A stretch of 64,000 bases of DNA from Nocardia crassostreae (GCF_001613405.1 NZ_BDCH01000010.1:120982-184981); one strand, 5' to 3'. Counted from the first letter of the stretch, positions 9,363-19,415 are shown. Translations and numbers: made by a program. Notes: generated from the letters alone by a model not told the origin.

Positions 9363-10265
9363 TCAATCACCCTCCGGCGGTTCGGCTTCGGGGTGCGCGG
9401 CGACGGCGGTGAACAGCTCGACGGTGCGGCGGGCGGCCGGATTGCGGGCCAGGGCCGCGCGGACGGCGATGCCGACGAAGCGGATGGGAGTCGGATCGGT
9501 GAGGGGACGGGTCACGACTCCGGCGGGCAGATCCACCGCCGCGAGCCGGGGTACCACCGTGATTCCAATGCCGGTGGCCACCATGGGCAGCGCGGTGCGG
9601 TAGTCCGGGGTCTGGACTTGGAAGCGGGGCGTGAAGCCCGCCTGGGTGCAGGCGTCGAGCAGGATGCGGCGGCACGGGCCGTCGGTCGGTTCATTGTCGA
9701 TCCAGGCCCGGTCGGCCAGCTCGGCGACGCGAATGCCGGAGCGTTCGGCGAGCGGATCGTCGGATCGGACGGCCGCCACATAGGGATCGGCCGCCAGGCG
9801 CTGGGTCCGGATGCCGGGCGGCGGTGCGGAGTCGCGGTTCTCGATGAAGATCTCGACGTCGTGCGGTCCGGTGTCGAACTCGGTGAGGCGCAATTCCAGT
9901 CGGAGATCCGGGAATTCGGTGCGCAGGGCCTCCACGATGGGCGGTAGCCAGGTGCCGCCGACGGAGGCCACATAGCCGATCGACAGGCTGCCGACCCGGC
10001 CCGCGCGCAGATCGGCGACGACGCCGTCGAGGCGGCACAGTTCGTCGAAGAGGCGGGCCGATTCGGCGGCGAGGGCGCGACCCGCGGCGGTGGGCGTGAG
10101 GCCGCGGCCCGCCCGTTCGACCAATTGCAGGCCGGTCTGGCGTTGCAGGGCGGCCAATTGCTGACTCGCCGCCGAGGGCGTGTAGCCGAGGGCGGAGGCG
10201 CTCGCCCGCAGGGAACCGGTGGCGATCACGGTGCGCAACAGCTGGAGCCGGGTGAGGTCGAGCAT
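9363..10265 (-). CDS. LysR-family transcriptional regulator
   Basis: A 300-residue regulator with the N-terminal winged helix-turn-helix of LysR proteins (residues about 1-60: MLDLTRLQLLRTV, then SALGYTPSAASQQLAALQRQTG) and a periplasmic-binding-protein-like effector domain behind it. It is divergent from an EamA/DMT transporter, and an 8-bp palindrome ACAGCTGT lies at 10277-10284 in the short shared promoter. Such pairs usually mean the regulator controls the transporter in response to the transported metabolite; the effector cannot be read from sequence. Its 3' end faces pckA. Confidence 0.9.
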   Translation of the reverse strand: MLDLTRLQLLRTVIATGSLRASASALGYTPSAASQQLAALQRQTGLQLVERAGRGLTPTAAGRALAAESARLFDELCRLDGVVADLRAGRVGSLSIGYVASVGGTWLPPIVEALRTEFPDLRLELRLTEFDTGPHDVEIFIENRDSAPPPGIRTQRLAADPYVAAVRSDDPLAERSGIRVAELADRAWIDNEPTDGPCRRILLDACTQAGFTPRFQVQTPDYRTALPMVATGIGITVVPRLAAVDLPAGVVTRPLTDPTPIRFVGIAVRAALARNPAARRTVELFTAVAAHPEAEPPEGD

Positions 10266-10346
10266 CTCCGAATAGTACAGCTGTGCTTAACGGATGTGCA
10301 TGATTGTTCGCTTGTGCTGTCCGTTGATCGCGCTGACGATAACTGC

Positions 10347-11331
10347 GTGACGCATGCAGACCCCACGGCCGCACCCGCGGCGCCCGAACCGGTAGCCGAT
10401 CCGAATTCCGCTCGCCTCGAACCGGTGCGCCGCACCTCGCTACTCGCGAGGGCGGATACCCGCAGCGCGGTGGCCGCGCTCATCGCGGTCGTGCTGTGGG
10501 CCTCGGCCTTCGTCGCCATTCGCGATGCCGGACCGCATATCGCGCCCGCGCCCATGGCCCTGCTGCGACTCGCCGTCGCCGCGGTGGCGCTCACCGTTCC
10601 GGTGCTGGCGAGCGGCAATATGCTGCGCCGCATTCCGCGCTCACCGCGGGTGCTGGCGCTGGTGGCGACCTACGCGATCCTGTGGCTCGCCGGGTACACG
10701 GTCGCGCTCAAATACCACCGAACTGCATGTCGATGCCGGAACCGCGGCGCTGCTGGTGAATCTCGCACCGCTGCTGGTCGCCTTCGGCGCGGCGACGCTG
10801 TTCGGGGAGCGGCTGACCCGGGCCTTGCTGATCGGCGCGGCGGTCTCGCTGTCCGGCGTCGGCATCATTGCCGTGGCCGGTGGCGGCGGGGAGCGCGATG
10901 GCCTGGGCGTGCTGCTGTGCATAGTCGCGGCCGTGCTCTACGCGGCCGGGGTGCTGGTGCAGAAACCCGCACTGCGCCATGTGGATCCGCTCACCGCCAT
11001 CTGGCTCGGCTGTGTGATCGGCACGGTGGTGCTGCTGCCGTGGGCGCCGCAGCTGATCACCGAGCTCGGCGCGGCGCCCGCCCGGGTCGTCGCCGACGGC
11101 GTCTACCTCGGATTGTTCCCCACCGCACTGGGTTTCACGGCGTGGTCGTACGCCCTGCGCCGCACCGACGCCGGGCGGCTGACCGCCAGCACCTATGCGG
11201 TGCCGGCGATCTCGATCCTGCTGTCGTGGATCCTGCTGGGCGAGATACCCACCGCCCTGGGGCTGCTCGGCGGAGCGGTCTGCCTGATCGGCGTCGCCAT
11301 CTCCCGCCGCGTCAGGAGCCCAAGGGCATGA
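10347..11331 (+). pseudogene. EamA/DMT-family transporter, frameshifted as sequenced
   Basis: This encodes a drug/metabolite-superfamily permease with about ten membrane helices (two EamA repeats). The first part reads in one frame to VALKY at about 10712; the rest (TELHVDAGTAALLVNL onwards to the stop at 11331) reads in another frame. Removing one A from the AAA at 10710-10712 restores a continuous family-like junction, VAL-NTTELHVDAG. The lesion is therefore a single extra A in a short homopolymer, either a real mutation or an assembly error. The GTG at 10347 is the preferred start; GTG 10314 is also possible and neither has a strong ribosome site. The last 20 bases overlap the convergent aldehyde dehydrogenase gene. 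Regulation by the divergent LysR is likely. Confidence 0.8.
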
Positions 11332-12745
11332 GCAGGGACTTCTGCTCGCAGTAGGCGTCCAGGCCCTCGGGGCCGTTCTCGCGGCCGATGCCGGAGGTCT
11401 TGTAGCCGCCGAAGGGTGCGCAGGGGTCGAAGGCGTACCAGTTGATGGCGTAGGTGCCGGTGCGGATCCGGGCGGCGACTTCGGCGCCGTGCTCGATATC
11501 GGTGGTCCAGGCCGAGCCGGCGAGGCCGTAGTCGCTGTCGTTGGCGATCGAGATCGCCTCGGCTTCGGTGTCGTAGGGGAGTACCGAGAGGACCGGGCCG
11601 AAGATTTCCTCGCGGGCGATGGTCATGGTGTTTGCGACATCTGCGAAGACCGTGGGCTCGACGTAGTAGCCGGGGAGGTCTGCGGGGCGGTTGCCGCCCT
11701 GGACGAGGCGCGCCCCTTCGGATTTGCCCTTGGCGATATAGCCCTCGACGCGTTCGCGCTGGGTGGCGGAGATGAGCGGGCCGAGCTGGGCGGCCGGATC
11801 GGTGGGGAGGCCGAGGGGGAAGGCCTTGGTGGATTCGGTGAGGGCCTCGAGGATTTCGTCGTAGCGGGAACGCGGGGCGAGGATGCGGGTTTGGGCCACG
11901 CAGGCCTGGCCGCTGTTCATCAGGCCCGCGAAGGCGAGCTTCGGCATATCCGCAATGTCCATATCGGGCAATAGGATCGCGGCCGATTTGCCGCCCAGTT
12001 CGAGCGAACAGCGTTTCAGCTGGCTACCGGCCAGGGCGGCGATCTTGCGGCCGACGGCGGTGCTGCCGGTGAAGGTGACCTTGTCGACGGCCGGGTGGGA
12101 GACCAGGTATTCGGAGACCTCGGCATCGGCGGGCAGCACCGACAGCACGCCTTCGGGGAGATCGGCTTCGGCGAAGATATCGGCCAGCAGGTTGGCGGCC
12201 AGCGGTGTCAGCGGCGCGGGCTTGAGGACCACGGTGCAGCCTGCGAGCAGGGCGGGGGCGAGCTTGTTGACGGCGAGGAAGATCGGGACATTCCAGGCGA
12301 TGACCGCCGCCACGACGCCGACCGGTTCGCGGGAGACGCGGGTGGTGCCGAACATTCCGGTGCGGGTTTCGGTCCAGGGGAAGGACTTTCCGAGGCCGGT
12401 GAAGAAGTCGAGGGTGGCCTTGGCGGGCACGTAGTTGAGGGTGGTGGCGGCCAGGGCGGGCGCGCCCATCTCGGCGGACAGGGCGGCGGTGAGGTTCCCG
12501 GCCTTCTGATCGACCAGCTGGGAGACCCGGGCCAGCAGTTCGGCGCGCTCCTCGGGCGGGGTGGTCGGCCAGGGTCCGTGGTCGAAAGCCTGCCGGGCGG
12601 CGGCGACCGCGGCGTCGACGTCCGCGCGGGTCACGACGGGGACGCTGCCGACGGTTTCGAGGGTGGCCGGTGAGACGACTGCGAGGGTCTCGGTGCTGGC
12701 GGGCGCGGTCCAGCGGCCGCCGATGAACAGACTCTGGTACTCCAT
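11312..12745 (-). CDS. NAD(P)-dependent aldehyde dehydrogenase (position of Rv0223c)
   Basis: A 477-residue member of the aldehyde dehydrogenase superfamily, oxidising an aldehyde to its acid. The nucleotide site FTGSTAVG (225-232), general base Glu249 in LELGG and catalytic Cys282 in NSGQACVAQ are intact, and so is the C-terminal PFGGYKTSGIGRENG signature. It resembles broad-specificity fatty or aromatic aldehyde dehydrogenases; the substrate is not determined. The gene precedes a methyltransferase and a GT4 gene, as Rv0223c precedes Rv0224c-Rv0225 in M. tuberculosis. Confidence 0.93.
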   Translation of the reverse strand: MEYQSLFIGGRWTAPASTETLAVVSPATLETVGSVPVVTRADVDAAVAAARQAFDHGPWPTTPPEERAELLARVSQLVDQKAGNLTAALSAEMGAPALAATTLNYVPAKATLDFFTGLGKSFPWTETRTGMFGTTRVSREPVGVVAAVIAWNVPIFLAVNKLAPALLAGCTVVLKPAPLTPLAANLLADIFAEADLPEGVLSVLPADAEVSEYLVSHPAVDKVTFTGSTAVGRKIAALAGSQLKRCSLELGGKSAAILLPDMDIADMPKLAFAGLMNSGQACVAQTRILAPRSRYDEILEALTESTKAFPLGLPTDPAAQLGPLISATQRERVEGYIAKGKSEGARLVQGGNRPADLPGYYVEPTVFADVANTMTIAREEIFGPVLSVLPYDTEAEAISIANDSDYGLAGSAWTTDIEHGAEVAARIRTGTYAINWYAFDPCAPFGGYKTSGIGRENGPEGLDAYCEQKSLLMPLGS

Positions 12746-13009
12746 GAGAACACGTTACAGTTTTGGCCTTTTCGCCGTCCTCGCATCGGCTCTGATTCCG
12801 TCCCGCTCACTGGGATTGTCATGAAATTGGACTTCTCGGTTTGTACCCGCGATACGCGGACACGCGTACTCGAATCACGGATCGTAATTCGGTTTGCCCT
12901 TTGGTGACTTATGCTCGGCGTGATTCTGGTTCTACCGCCGTTCTGGCCGGTTGCTTCAAATTAGCTGTTGATATCTGCTGGTTTGATGCGCGAAAGGTAG
13001 GCGAATGGC

Positions 13010-13213
13010 ATGACCGATGTGAACATCGACGATTTCGTTCTCCCGGAGTTAACCGGTCCCGCCGCGCTACCTGCCAGCACGCCCATGCACCGGGCTGCGA
13101 GCCAGTTGCAGAAGGTATTGCCGCCGGGTTGGCGGGTGGAGGTCGTCGAGGCCACGCCGCGGTTGCCGCGGAACGGTCAGCCGGTACTGCGCTTGGTTGT
13201 GCCGGATATGTGA
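13010..13213 (+). CDS. Small hypothetical protein (67 aa)
   Basis: A short frame beginning MTDVNIDDFVLPELTG and ending LRLVVPDM. An AGGTAGG ribosome site lies about eight bases upstream of the ATG. No family is recognised and no signal peptide or membrane segment is evident. It sits alone in a gene-poor 670-base stretch between the aldehyde dehydrogenase and the next small gene and could be a real small protein. Confidence 0.5.
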   Translation: MTDVNIDDFVLPELTGPAALPASTPMHRAASQLQKVLPPGWRVEVVEATPRLPRNGQPVLRLVVPDM

Positions 13214-13417
13214 GCGTCATTGGAAGTCGCGGGTGGACAAGCAGTTCCGCAATCCGGTGGTTAACTCCGAGCATCGCAAAATGGACGAAACCCGACCTGC
13301 TGGTTCGCTTTTCGCTGAACGCACTATTGCATTCGGCACCCGTAGCGAGCATGCTTTATAGCTACCGTGGATAGCTCGCTCGATACATGAACCGTTACCG
13401 CACAGGGAGTCCGAGTC

Positions 13418-13720
13418 ATGGCGGTGCAAGTGGTCGGTCGGTCGCTGATGACCAGTGATCTCACCCCGCATCAGGCGAAAAGCGTTGGCGCCGGCGGCTG
13501 GGTGGTGTCATTTCTGCCGGGGCGAACCCTCACCACCGAACAGGCGACCGCCGCACTGCAAGCGGCCGAAGCGGTTGTCACCGTGAACGCGCTGGCCATC
13601 CAGGTCGGGCTCACCGCCATGGAAACCGTCGGGCTCGCAACCCAGGAGGCACCCTGGGGCGAACCCGATTGCGATGGCGGACTACGCCGATTCTGGCGCC
13701 GCGGAAGGCTGGAGCGCTGA
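13418..13720 (+). CDS. Small hypothetical protein (100 aa)
   Basis: A 100-residue frame starting MAVQVVGRSLMTSDLTPHQ, with a GGGAG ribosome site eight bases upstream of the ATG. It has a helical Ala-rich middle (TTEQATAALQAAEAV) and an Arg-rich end (RRFWRRGRLER). No known domain is recognised. Its last 39 bases overlap the 3' end of the convergent methyltransferase gene. Together with the 67-residue gene upstream it may form a short transcript. Confidence 0.6.
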   Translation: MAVQVVGRSLMTSDLTPHQAKSVGAGGWVVSFLPGRTLTTEQATAALQAAEAVVTVNALAIQVGLTAMETVGLATQEAPWGEPDCDGGLRRFWRRGRLER

Positions 13721-14569
13721 ATCCCGTTCGCCCCCGACCGGATTCACCCCATTCGACGTGATGTTTGCTGCCGCCTTCTTGGTGGCGACCACCACGAGAT
13801 TGCTGACCAGCAACTCGCGCAATCCGGGCACATGCACCATCCACCACGCCCAGTGCGGGTGATAGCGCGGAAATACCGCCAGTACCTCGATATCGTCCGG
13901 GGTTTCGCGCGCCCAGCGCAGACCCTCGGCGGCCCGCACCGCGAACAAGGATTTCCCGAAGCGATTCTTCGGTTCCCGGCCATGCTTGCGCCGATAGCGG
14001 CGCGCCGCGTACTCCCCGCCCAGGTAATGCCACGGCCCGGTTTCGTGCCCGCCGAACGGGCCCAGCCACACGGTGTACGAGAACACCATCAGCCCGCCCG
14101 GTTTGGTGACCCGCAGCATTTCCTCGGCCATGACCCACGGCTGCGGCGCATGCTCGGCCACATTCGACGAAATGCAGACATCCACGGCATTGTCGCGGAA
14201 CGGCAGCGCCATGCCCGAGCCGCGCACGGCTCCCGCCACCCGCAGCCCCGCCGCGTGCATTTCCGAGGGATCCGGTTCGACCGGCAGATACCGCGCCCCC
14301 GACTTCCCGAATTCGTCCGCGAAGTACCCGGGCCCGCCGCCCACGTCCAGCACGATGGTGCCGCGCAGCGAATGCCCGGTCAGGTCCCGGAAGAAGTCGC
14401 CGACCAGATCGGCGGTATCGGTCGCCACGCCGCCGTAGAACAGGGCCGGATCGGTCTGCTCGAACCGGAAGCTGCCGAGCAACCGTAGCGACCGGCGCAG
14501 CGTCGCCCGGCGGGCGAAACGCGGGCGTCGTACCGCACGGTGTGATCGGGTGTCTTCGGCGCGAAGCAT
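13682..14569 (-). CDS. Class I SAM-dependent methyltransferase (position of Rv0224c)
   Basis: A Rossmann-fold methyltransferase. The SAM motif I is VLDVGGGPG (73-81), with a following acidic residue (PVEPD) for the ribose and SSNVAEH as motif IV. ATG 14569 gives 295 residues; an upstream ATG at 14605 is equally open but has its GGGAG directly against the codon, so the start is uncertain. The gene is divergent from a GT4 glycosyltransferase, as in M. tuberculosis Rv0224c/Rv0225, which suggests a role in envelope glycan or lipid modification. Substrate unknown. Confidence 0.85.
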   Translation of the reverse strand: MLRAEDTRSHRAVRRPRFARRATLRRSLRLLGSFRFEQTDPALFYGGVATDTADLVGDFFRDLTGHSLRGTIVLDVGGGPGYFADEFGKSGARYLPVEPDPSEMHAAGLRVAGAVRGSGMALPFRDNAVDVCISSNVAEHAPQPWVMAEEMLRVTKPGGLMVFSYTVWLGPFGGHETGPWHYLGGEYAARRYRRKHGREPKNRFGKSLFAVRAAEGLRWARETPDDIEVLAVFPRYHPHWAWWMVHVPGLRELLVSNLVVVATKKAAANITSNGVNPVGGERDSALQPSAAPESA

Positions 14570-14746
14570 GGCGGCCAGTCTCGCACAGCGACCGCCCGGC
14601 GACATCTCCCGCCCGGATTCCCGGCCGCCCCGGGTTCGGCCGGTCGCAACAGGTCAATTGACCACTGAGGGGTCGGATATTGACATCGGGCGATAGGGTG
14701 TAGCCCATTGTCCGCAATTCCTGTCAGTGACCCTGGAGATCAACCC

Positions 14747-15928
14747 GTGCGTGAAGTGCTGCTGCTGTGCTGGCGCGACACCGGGCATCCGCAGGGCGGG
14801 GGCAGTGAGCGGTATCTGGAGCAGGTGGGGGCGCAGCTGGCGGCGCGGGGTGTGAAGGTCACGCTGCGGACCGCACGGTATCCCGGAGCCGCCAAGCGGG
14901 AACGGGTCGACGGGATCGACATCAGCCGCGGGGGCGGACGGTACACGGTGTACCCGCGGGCGCTGGCCGCCATTGCCCTGGGCCGCCTCGGCGTCGGGCC
15001 GCTGGCCGGAATCCGGCCGGACGCGGTGATCGACACCCAGAACGGGATCCCCTTCTTCGCCCGGGCCGCGACGCCCGCGCCCACCGTGGTGCTGGTGCAT
15101 CACGGGCATCGGGAACAGTGGCCGGTCGCAGGTCGGCTGATCGGCCGGATCGGCTGGTGGATCGAATCCGCGCTGTCGCCGCGGGTGCATCGCGGCAATC
15201 AGTATCTGACGGTCTCGCTGCCCTCTGCCGAGGAACTGACCGGGCTCGGCGTCGAAGCCGCGCGCATTGCCGTGGTCCGCAATGGCGCGGAACCCGTGCC
15301 CGCGCACCTGCCCGCCGGTGACGACGCCACCCGCACCGCGCACCCCAGCATCGTGGTGCTCTCGCGCCTGGTGCCGCACAAGCAGATCGAGGACGCCATG
15401 GCGGCGGTGGCGGGCCTGCGCGATCGCATTCCGGACCTGCACCTGGATGTCATCGGCGACGGCTGGTGGGCCGACAACCTGCGCGCGCACGCCGCCGATC
15501 TCGGCATCGCGGGCGCGGTCACCTTCCACGGCCATGTGGACGAGGACCGCAAGCACGAATTGCTGTCCCGCGCATGGGTGCACGTGCTCCCCTCCCGCAA
15601 GGAGGGCTGGGGACTGGCCGTCATCGAGGCGGCGCAGCACGGGGTGCCCACCGTCGGCTACCGCAGCTCGCGGGGCCTCACCGATTCCATTGTCGACGGC
15701 GTGACGGGCCTGCTCGTCGACGACGCCGACCAACTCGCCACGGCCGTGGGCGATCTCCTCGGCGACTACGAGGCCCGCACCGTGCTGGGTGAGAAGGCGC
15801 GCTCGCGGGCCCGCGAATTCTCCTGGGAGCAAACCGGAAACGGCGTGCACCAGGTGCTGTCCGCCGTCGCCCGCGGCGGCCGCGTGGCGGGATTGGTGAC
15901 CGGCGTTCCGGCGGAACAACTTTCGTAA
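14747..15928 (+). CDS. GT4-family glycosyltransferase (Rv0225-type)
   Basis: A GT-B fold glycosyltransferase transferring a sugar from a nucleotide or lipid donor, predicted peripheral at the cytoplasmic membrane face. The N-terminal HPQGGGSERYL glycine loop, the second-domain strand VVLSRLVPHKQIEDAM and the donor-site KEGWGLAVIEAAQHGVPTV are classic GT4 features. GTG 14747 was chosen because a GGAGA lies seven bases upstream and the resulting protein begins directly with the first beta strand (VREVLLLCW); an upstream TTG at 14708 adds 13 residues without a ribosome site. It encodes 393 residues. It adjoins the flippase/GT-C block and may act on the same glycan. Confidence 0.9.
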   Translation: MREVLLLCWRDTGHPQGGGSERYLEQVGAQLAARGVKVTLRTARYPGAAKRERVDGIDISRGGGRYTVYPRALAAIALGRLGVGPLAGIRPDAVIDTQNGIPFFARAATPAPTVVLVHHGHREQWPVAGRLIGRIGWWIESALSPRVHRGNQYLTVSLPSAEELTGLGVEAARIAVVRNGAEPVPAHLPAGDDATRTAHPSIVVLSRLVPHKQIEDAMAAVAGLRDRIPDLHLDVIGDGWWADNLRAHAADLGIAGAVTFHGHVDEDRKHELLSRAWVHVLPSRKEGWGLAVIEAAQHGVPTVGYRSSRGLTDSIVDGVTGLLVDDADQLATAVGDLLGDYEARTVLGEKARSRAREFSWEQTGNGVHQVLSAVARGGRVAGLVTGVPAEQLS

Positions 15929-15970
15929 CCGCCCGAAAACGCGGCGGAGCCCTACTACGCTACGTAGTCC

Positions 15971-17968
15971 CTAATCATGTGGATCATTCCGGTGATCGCC
16001 GTGGTGAGCGCCATCGTGATCGCCATCGGATTCTGGCTCGGCTTCCCCGAAGACTGACCGCACCGCCGCGAGCATTCCGGCGATCAGCAGCGCGGCCCAG
16101 AGCAGATGCGCCGCACCGGAAATTCGGCGTGCCCCCGGAAATCCGTCCGCCGCGAAGTAGTCGCTCCGCACCCGATACAACTGCACATCCGGGTCGGAAT
16201 ACACCGAAGTCAACTGCGCCAGTGTGGCTTTCGATTCCCCCATCGGCCCGGGCGTACCACCCTCCACCAGCACCCACCCCACCCCGAGTTCCCCGAGCTC
16301 CGCGCCGGACCCACCGCGCAGCAGCACCCGCTCCACCTCCCGCGCCCGCGTCCCCTCCCCGGACACCGTGGCCCCGCGCACTGGCAACTCCCCGGTCTGC
16401 AATACATCCCGCGGCAACATCCGCGGCGCCGGATCCAACACCGGCGCGGCCCCCGCCCACGAGAACTTCCGGAACATCCCACCCGGCAACACCGCCACAT
16501 CCCCGGGCCCATCCACCCTCCCCGCCACCCGCTCCCACCCCGCCGGATAATGCACCGGCCGCAACGCCCCACCCACGCCCCACGCCATATCCGGCAGCGC
16601 AACCAGCACCAGCACAATGAAACCCGCCGCCACCCCGCCAATTCGAGCCCGACCAGATCCGGCAGCGCCCGACCCAGCACCGTGCTCAGGTGAATCCACC
16701 TCCGCGGCCGCGGCATTGCGTGCCCGTGCCGCCGCGATCCACTGCGCCACCGCCAGACACCCCGCCGCCGCGCACAACGCATACGCGGGCACGGCCAACG
16801 CCACGAACTTCTGTGTATCCCGCAGCAGCCCCGCCCCCGGCACGGATTGCACCAGGAACTCGCCCATGGCCAGCCCCCACTCCGTTGCCCCGAGGGCGGG
16901 CAGCGCGATCGTCACCCCAGCGAGCGACAACAACCTGCGCCGCGCCGACCGCTCGATTCCATTGCCGCCCGGCCGGACAGCGCCGCCCGTGCTTCCGGCA
17001 ACGGCACGCACGCCGGTGGCGACCAGGCCAAGCAGGACTACGGTGCCGACGAACGCGAAAAACGTTGTGCGCGAATCGGGTACCGCCGTGCTGTTCCAGA
17101 TGCCGCCCAATCCGGCCAGGCTGCCGAGGGTGCCGAGCCACGGTTCGGCGCGCGCCGCGAAGGCTGCCACACCCGCCGGGTCCGAGGGTGCGGCCCCGCC
17201 CCCCGAGAGCGCCGTCGCCACCAGCCATGGCGCGGACGCGACAATCCAGAGCGCCAGCGTGCCAATCAGATTCCGGCGACCGACCAGGAGCAGCGCCACG
17301 CAGGCCGCCAGCAGGGAGCCGGTCGGCGTCAGCCCCGCCGCCGCCAGACAGCCGCCGAGCGCCACCCAGGTCAGCGCCCGCGGAGCAGTAGTCGAGGAGG
17401 CGAATCTGCCCTTGCTCGAGGATCTCTCGCCACCCGGAGGGGTCGCGCGGGTGCGGCTCTCCGTCCGGTCGGAGCGGGTGGCGCCCCGAAGCCGCGTCGC
17501 GAGTACGGCGATCCACGGTAGGGCGGCGTAGCCGGTGAGCAGGCTCCAGTGGCCTTGGAGCAAACGTTCGGCGACGTAGGGGTTCCAGATGGCGACGGTG
17601 GCGGCCACCAGTTGCGGTGCCAGGGTGGCGTGCAGCAGTTCGCGGGCCAGGACGGCCGCACCCCAGCCGGACAGCCAGATGGCCGCCAGCAGGATCGCTT
17701 TCACGATCAGGCCGCCATCGACAACCGTGGACAGGACGGCGATCATGGCGTCCTGCGGGACAGCGCGCGGAGCGGCGTCTCCCAGGCCGAGCGCCGAGTC
17801 CGTCAGGTAGGAACGCGGAGTGCTCACGGCATCGCGGAGCAGCAGGTAGCCCGAGCCCAAGAGCGGGCCGAGCACCAGGAGGGCGAGCAGCAGACTGTAG
17901 GCCGCCGGTATCCAGCCGGTTCCGGTGGGCAGCAGGCGGCTTCGCACCGGCTTGGGCTGGTCGCTCAC
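15971..17968 (-). CDS. Multispanning membrane protein, GT-C-like (Rv0226c-type)
   Basis: A 665-residue protein with a short cytosolic N-terminus and about ten predicted membrane helices. The stretch WNPYVAERLLQGHWSLL between early helices recalls the extracytoplasmic loops of polyprenyl-phosphate-dependent GT-C glycosyltransferases. A periplasmic domain near the C-terminus (VAVLPGGMFRKF) precedes a last helix. The tail is rich in Asp and His (GDHDGAHHGDHRNDPHD), which could bind metal. It starts nine bases after the flippase stop, in an apparent flippase-GT operon downstream of a DUF3068 gene. Activity is inferred from topology and context. Confidence 0.75.
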   Translation of the reverse strand: MSDQPKPVRSRLLPTGTGWIPAAYSLLLALLVLGPLLGSGYLLLRDAVSTPRSYLTDSALGLGDAAPRAVPQDAMIAVLSTVVDGGLIVKAILLAAIWLSGWGAAVLARELLHATLAPQLVAATVAIWNPYVAERLLQGHWSLLTGYAALPWIAVLATRLRGATRSDRTESRTRATPPGGERSSSKGRFASSTTAPRALTWVALGGCLAAAGLTPTGSLLAACVALLLVGRRNLIGTLALWIVASAPWLVATALSGGGAAPSDPAGVAAFAARAEPWLGTLGSLAGLGGIWNSTAVPDSRTTFFAFVGTVVLLGLVATGVRAVAGSTGGAVRPGGNGIERSARRRLLSLAGVTIALPALGATEWGLAMGEFLVQSVPGAGLLRDTQKFVALAVPAYALCAAAGCLAVAQWIAAARARNAAAAEVDSPEHGAGSGAAGSGRARIGGVAAGFIVLVLVALPDMAWGVGGALRPVHYPAGWERVAGRVDGPGDVAVLPGGMFRKFSWAGAAPVLDPAPRMLPRDVLQTGELPVRGATVSGEGTRAREVERVLLRGGSGAELGELGVGWVLVEGGTPGPMGESKATLAQLTSVYSDPDVQLYRVRSDYFAADGFPGARRISGAAHLLWAALLIAGMLAAVRSVFGEAEPESDGDHDGAHHGDHRNDPHD

Positions 17969-17977
17969 AGGGGCACC

Positions 17978-19339
17978 CTACGTGCCGTTCGGGCCGAGGC
18001 CGGGGACGGGCGAATCGGGTGTGGTGCCGGGGCGGGCGGTGCGCAGGGCGATGGTCGAGATGACGAGGGTGGTGACGGCGGCGGTGGCCGTGGCGATGGT
18101 GATGAGGCTCAGGACGGAGTGGGCGCAGGTCAGCATGACGGTGACGCCCACGGCCAGGCCGATCCAGGTGATGGCGGCGGGGGCGGTGCGGTCGGCGGCG
18201 ATCGCGGAGAGGAGGGCTCCTTGGAGCACTGCGAGCAGGGCGCCCTGCAGAGCGAAGAGCCACAGGTAGCCCTGCACGGGGGCGTAGTCCTGGTCGGCGA
18301 AAAGTGGTGCGAGCGGGGCCGCCACGGCCGCGCCGAGGACGCCGAGGGCTCCGACGCCGACCAGTACGGCCAGGGCTGAACGCATGGCGCGCGCGGAGTG
18401 CTGGGGCTGGGCCATCTTCGGATAGAGCACCACCCCGACCGCCTGCGGCAGCCAGAACGCGATCTTGGCCGCAATGGCCCCGAGCGCGTATCGCCCGGCT
18501 TCGTCCTCGCTCAGCACGATGCGCGATACCAGCAGATCCGCGGATGACAGCGCCATCAATGCCGCCTGCACCTGCGCCGCCCGGAATACCGGCAGCACGC
18601 TCACATTCGCGGCTGCCTCGGCTGACAGGGTGGGCGTGGATTTCTCGTCCGCGCTTCGCGGATCCGGTTGCACGCCGCCCACTGTTCCGGTGAGATCGGC
18701 GCTGGTGGAATCGAGTGGGGGCTCGGAAACCGTACCGGCGGCGCGGGAATCGCCTCGCGCGGATGTCGTATCCGCCGCACGGCGGGCGGCCGCGGCGGCG
18801 ATCGCGATACCGGCCGCCGCCGCCCAGAGCGCGGCAGCGGTGCCACCGCCCGCTGCCAGCACGATCAGCGCGGGGGTGACGCGCGCGATCCCGGCCCCGC
18901 CGAGGACCATGGCCAGTTCGCGGAAGCGGCTGCGGCCCTGGAGGACACCTTGTTCACCCGAGAGCAGGACCAGCACCGGCGCGGCGCAGAGTGCGGCGGC
19001 CGATGCGGCGAGACCGACGTTCAGGACCGCGCTCACGACCGGAACCAGCACCAGCGCGAGGATCGCGACCAGTCCGGCGCAGCGCAGCGCCAGGCCGCGG
19101 GCGGCGGCAATGGGCGCGCCGCGCACTATCTCGCGCGCCACGACGTTCTGGAGGGCCAGGGCGGGGACCGCGCACAGCAGTTGGACGGCCAGCAGGCTGG
19201 CGAAGGGGCTGTATCCGGTGACGCCCAGCCAGCGGCTGGCCAGCAGTTGCAGCAGGTAGCCCGCGATATTCGCCGTCATCGCGCCTGCCGTCACCAAGGT
19301 CAGGTCCGCGACTACGGGCAGACGGCGTACAACGGACAC
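17978..19339 (-). CDS. Wzx/MATE-like polysaccharide flippase
   Basis: A polytopic membrane protein (453 residues, about 12 helices) resembling lipid-linked oligosaccharide flippases: ANIAGYLLQLLASRWLGVTGYSP at the start, paired 6-helix halves, and a late AVGVVLYPKMAQ helix. A 60-residue Ser/Thr/Asp-rich insert separates the halves and is absent from most flippases. The GTG at 19339 is preferred: GGTGGGAG lies upstream, and a longer frame would run back through the terminator hairpin at 19416-19444. Its stop is nine bases from the next gene. Likely exports the precursor of an envelope glycan. Confidence 0.8.
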   Translation of the reverse strand: MSVVRRLPVVADLTLVTAGAMTANIAGYLLQLLASRWLGVTGYSPFASLLAVQLLCAVPALALQNVVAREIVRGAPIAAARGLALRCAGLVAILALVLVPVVSAVLNVGLAASAAALCAAPVLVLLSGEQGVLQGRSRFRELAMVLGGAGIARVTPALIVLAAGGGTAAALWAAAAGIAIAAAAARRAADTTSARGDSRAAGTVSEPPLDSTSADLTGTVGGVQPDPRSADEKSTPTLSAEAAANVSVLPVFRAAQVQAALMALSSADLLVSRIVLSEDEAGRYALGAIAAKIAFWLPQAVGVVLYPKMAQPQHSARAMRSALAVLVGVGALGVLGAAVAAPLAPLFADQDYAPVQGYLWLFALQGALLAVLQGALLSAIAADRTAPAAITWIGLAVGVTVMLTCAHSVLSLITIATATAAVTTLVISTIALRTARPGTTPDSPVPGLGPNGT

Positions 19340-19415
19340 GGTGCAATGCTCCCACCTGGTAGCGGCATGACGTCGAGAAGGGCCGCCTCCGGAAAAGAAG
19401 TCCGGAAACGAAGAA

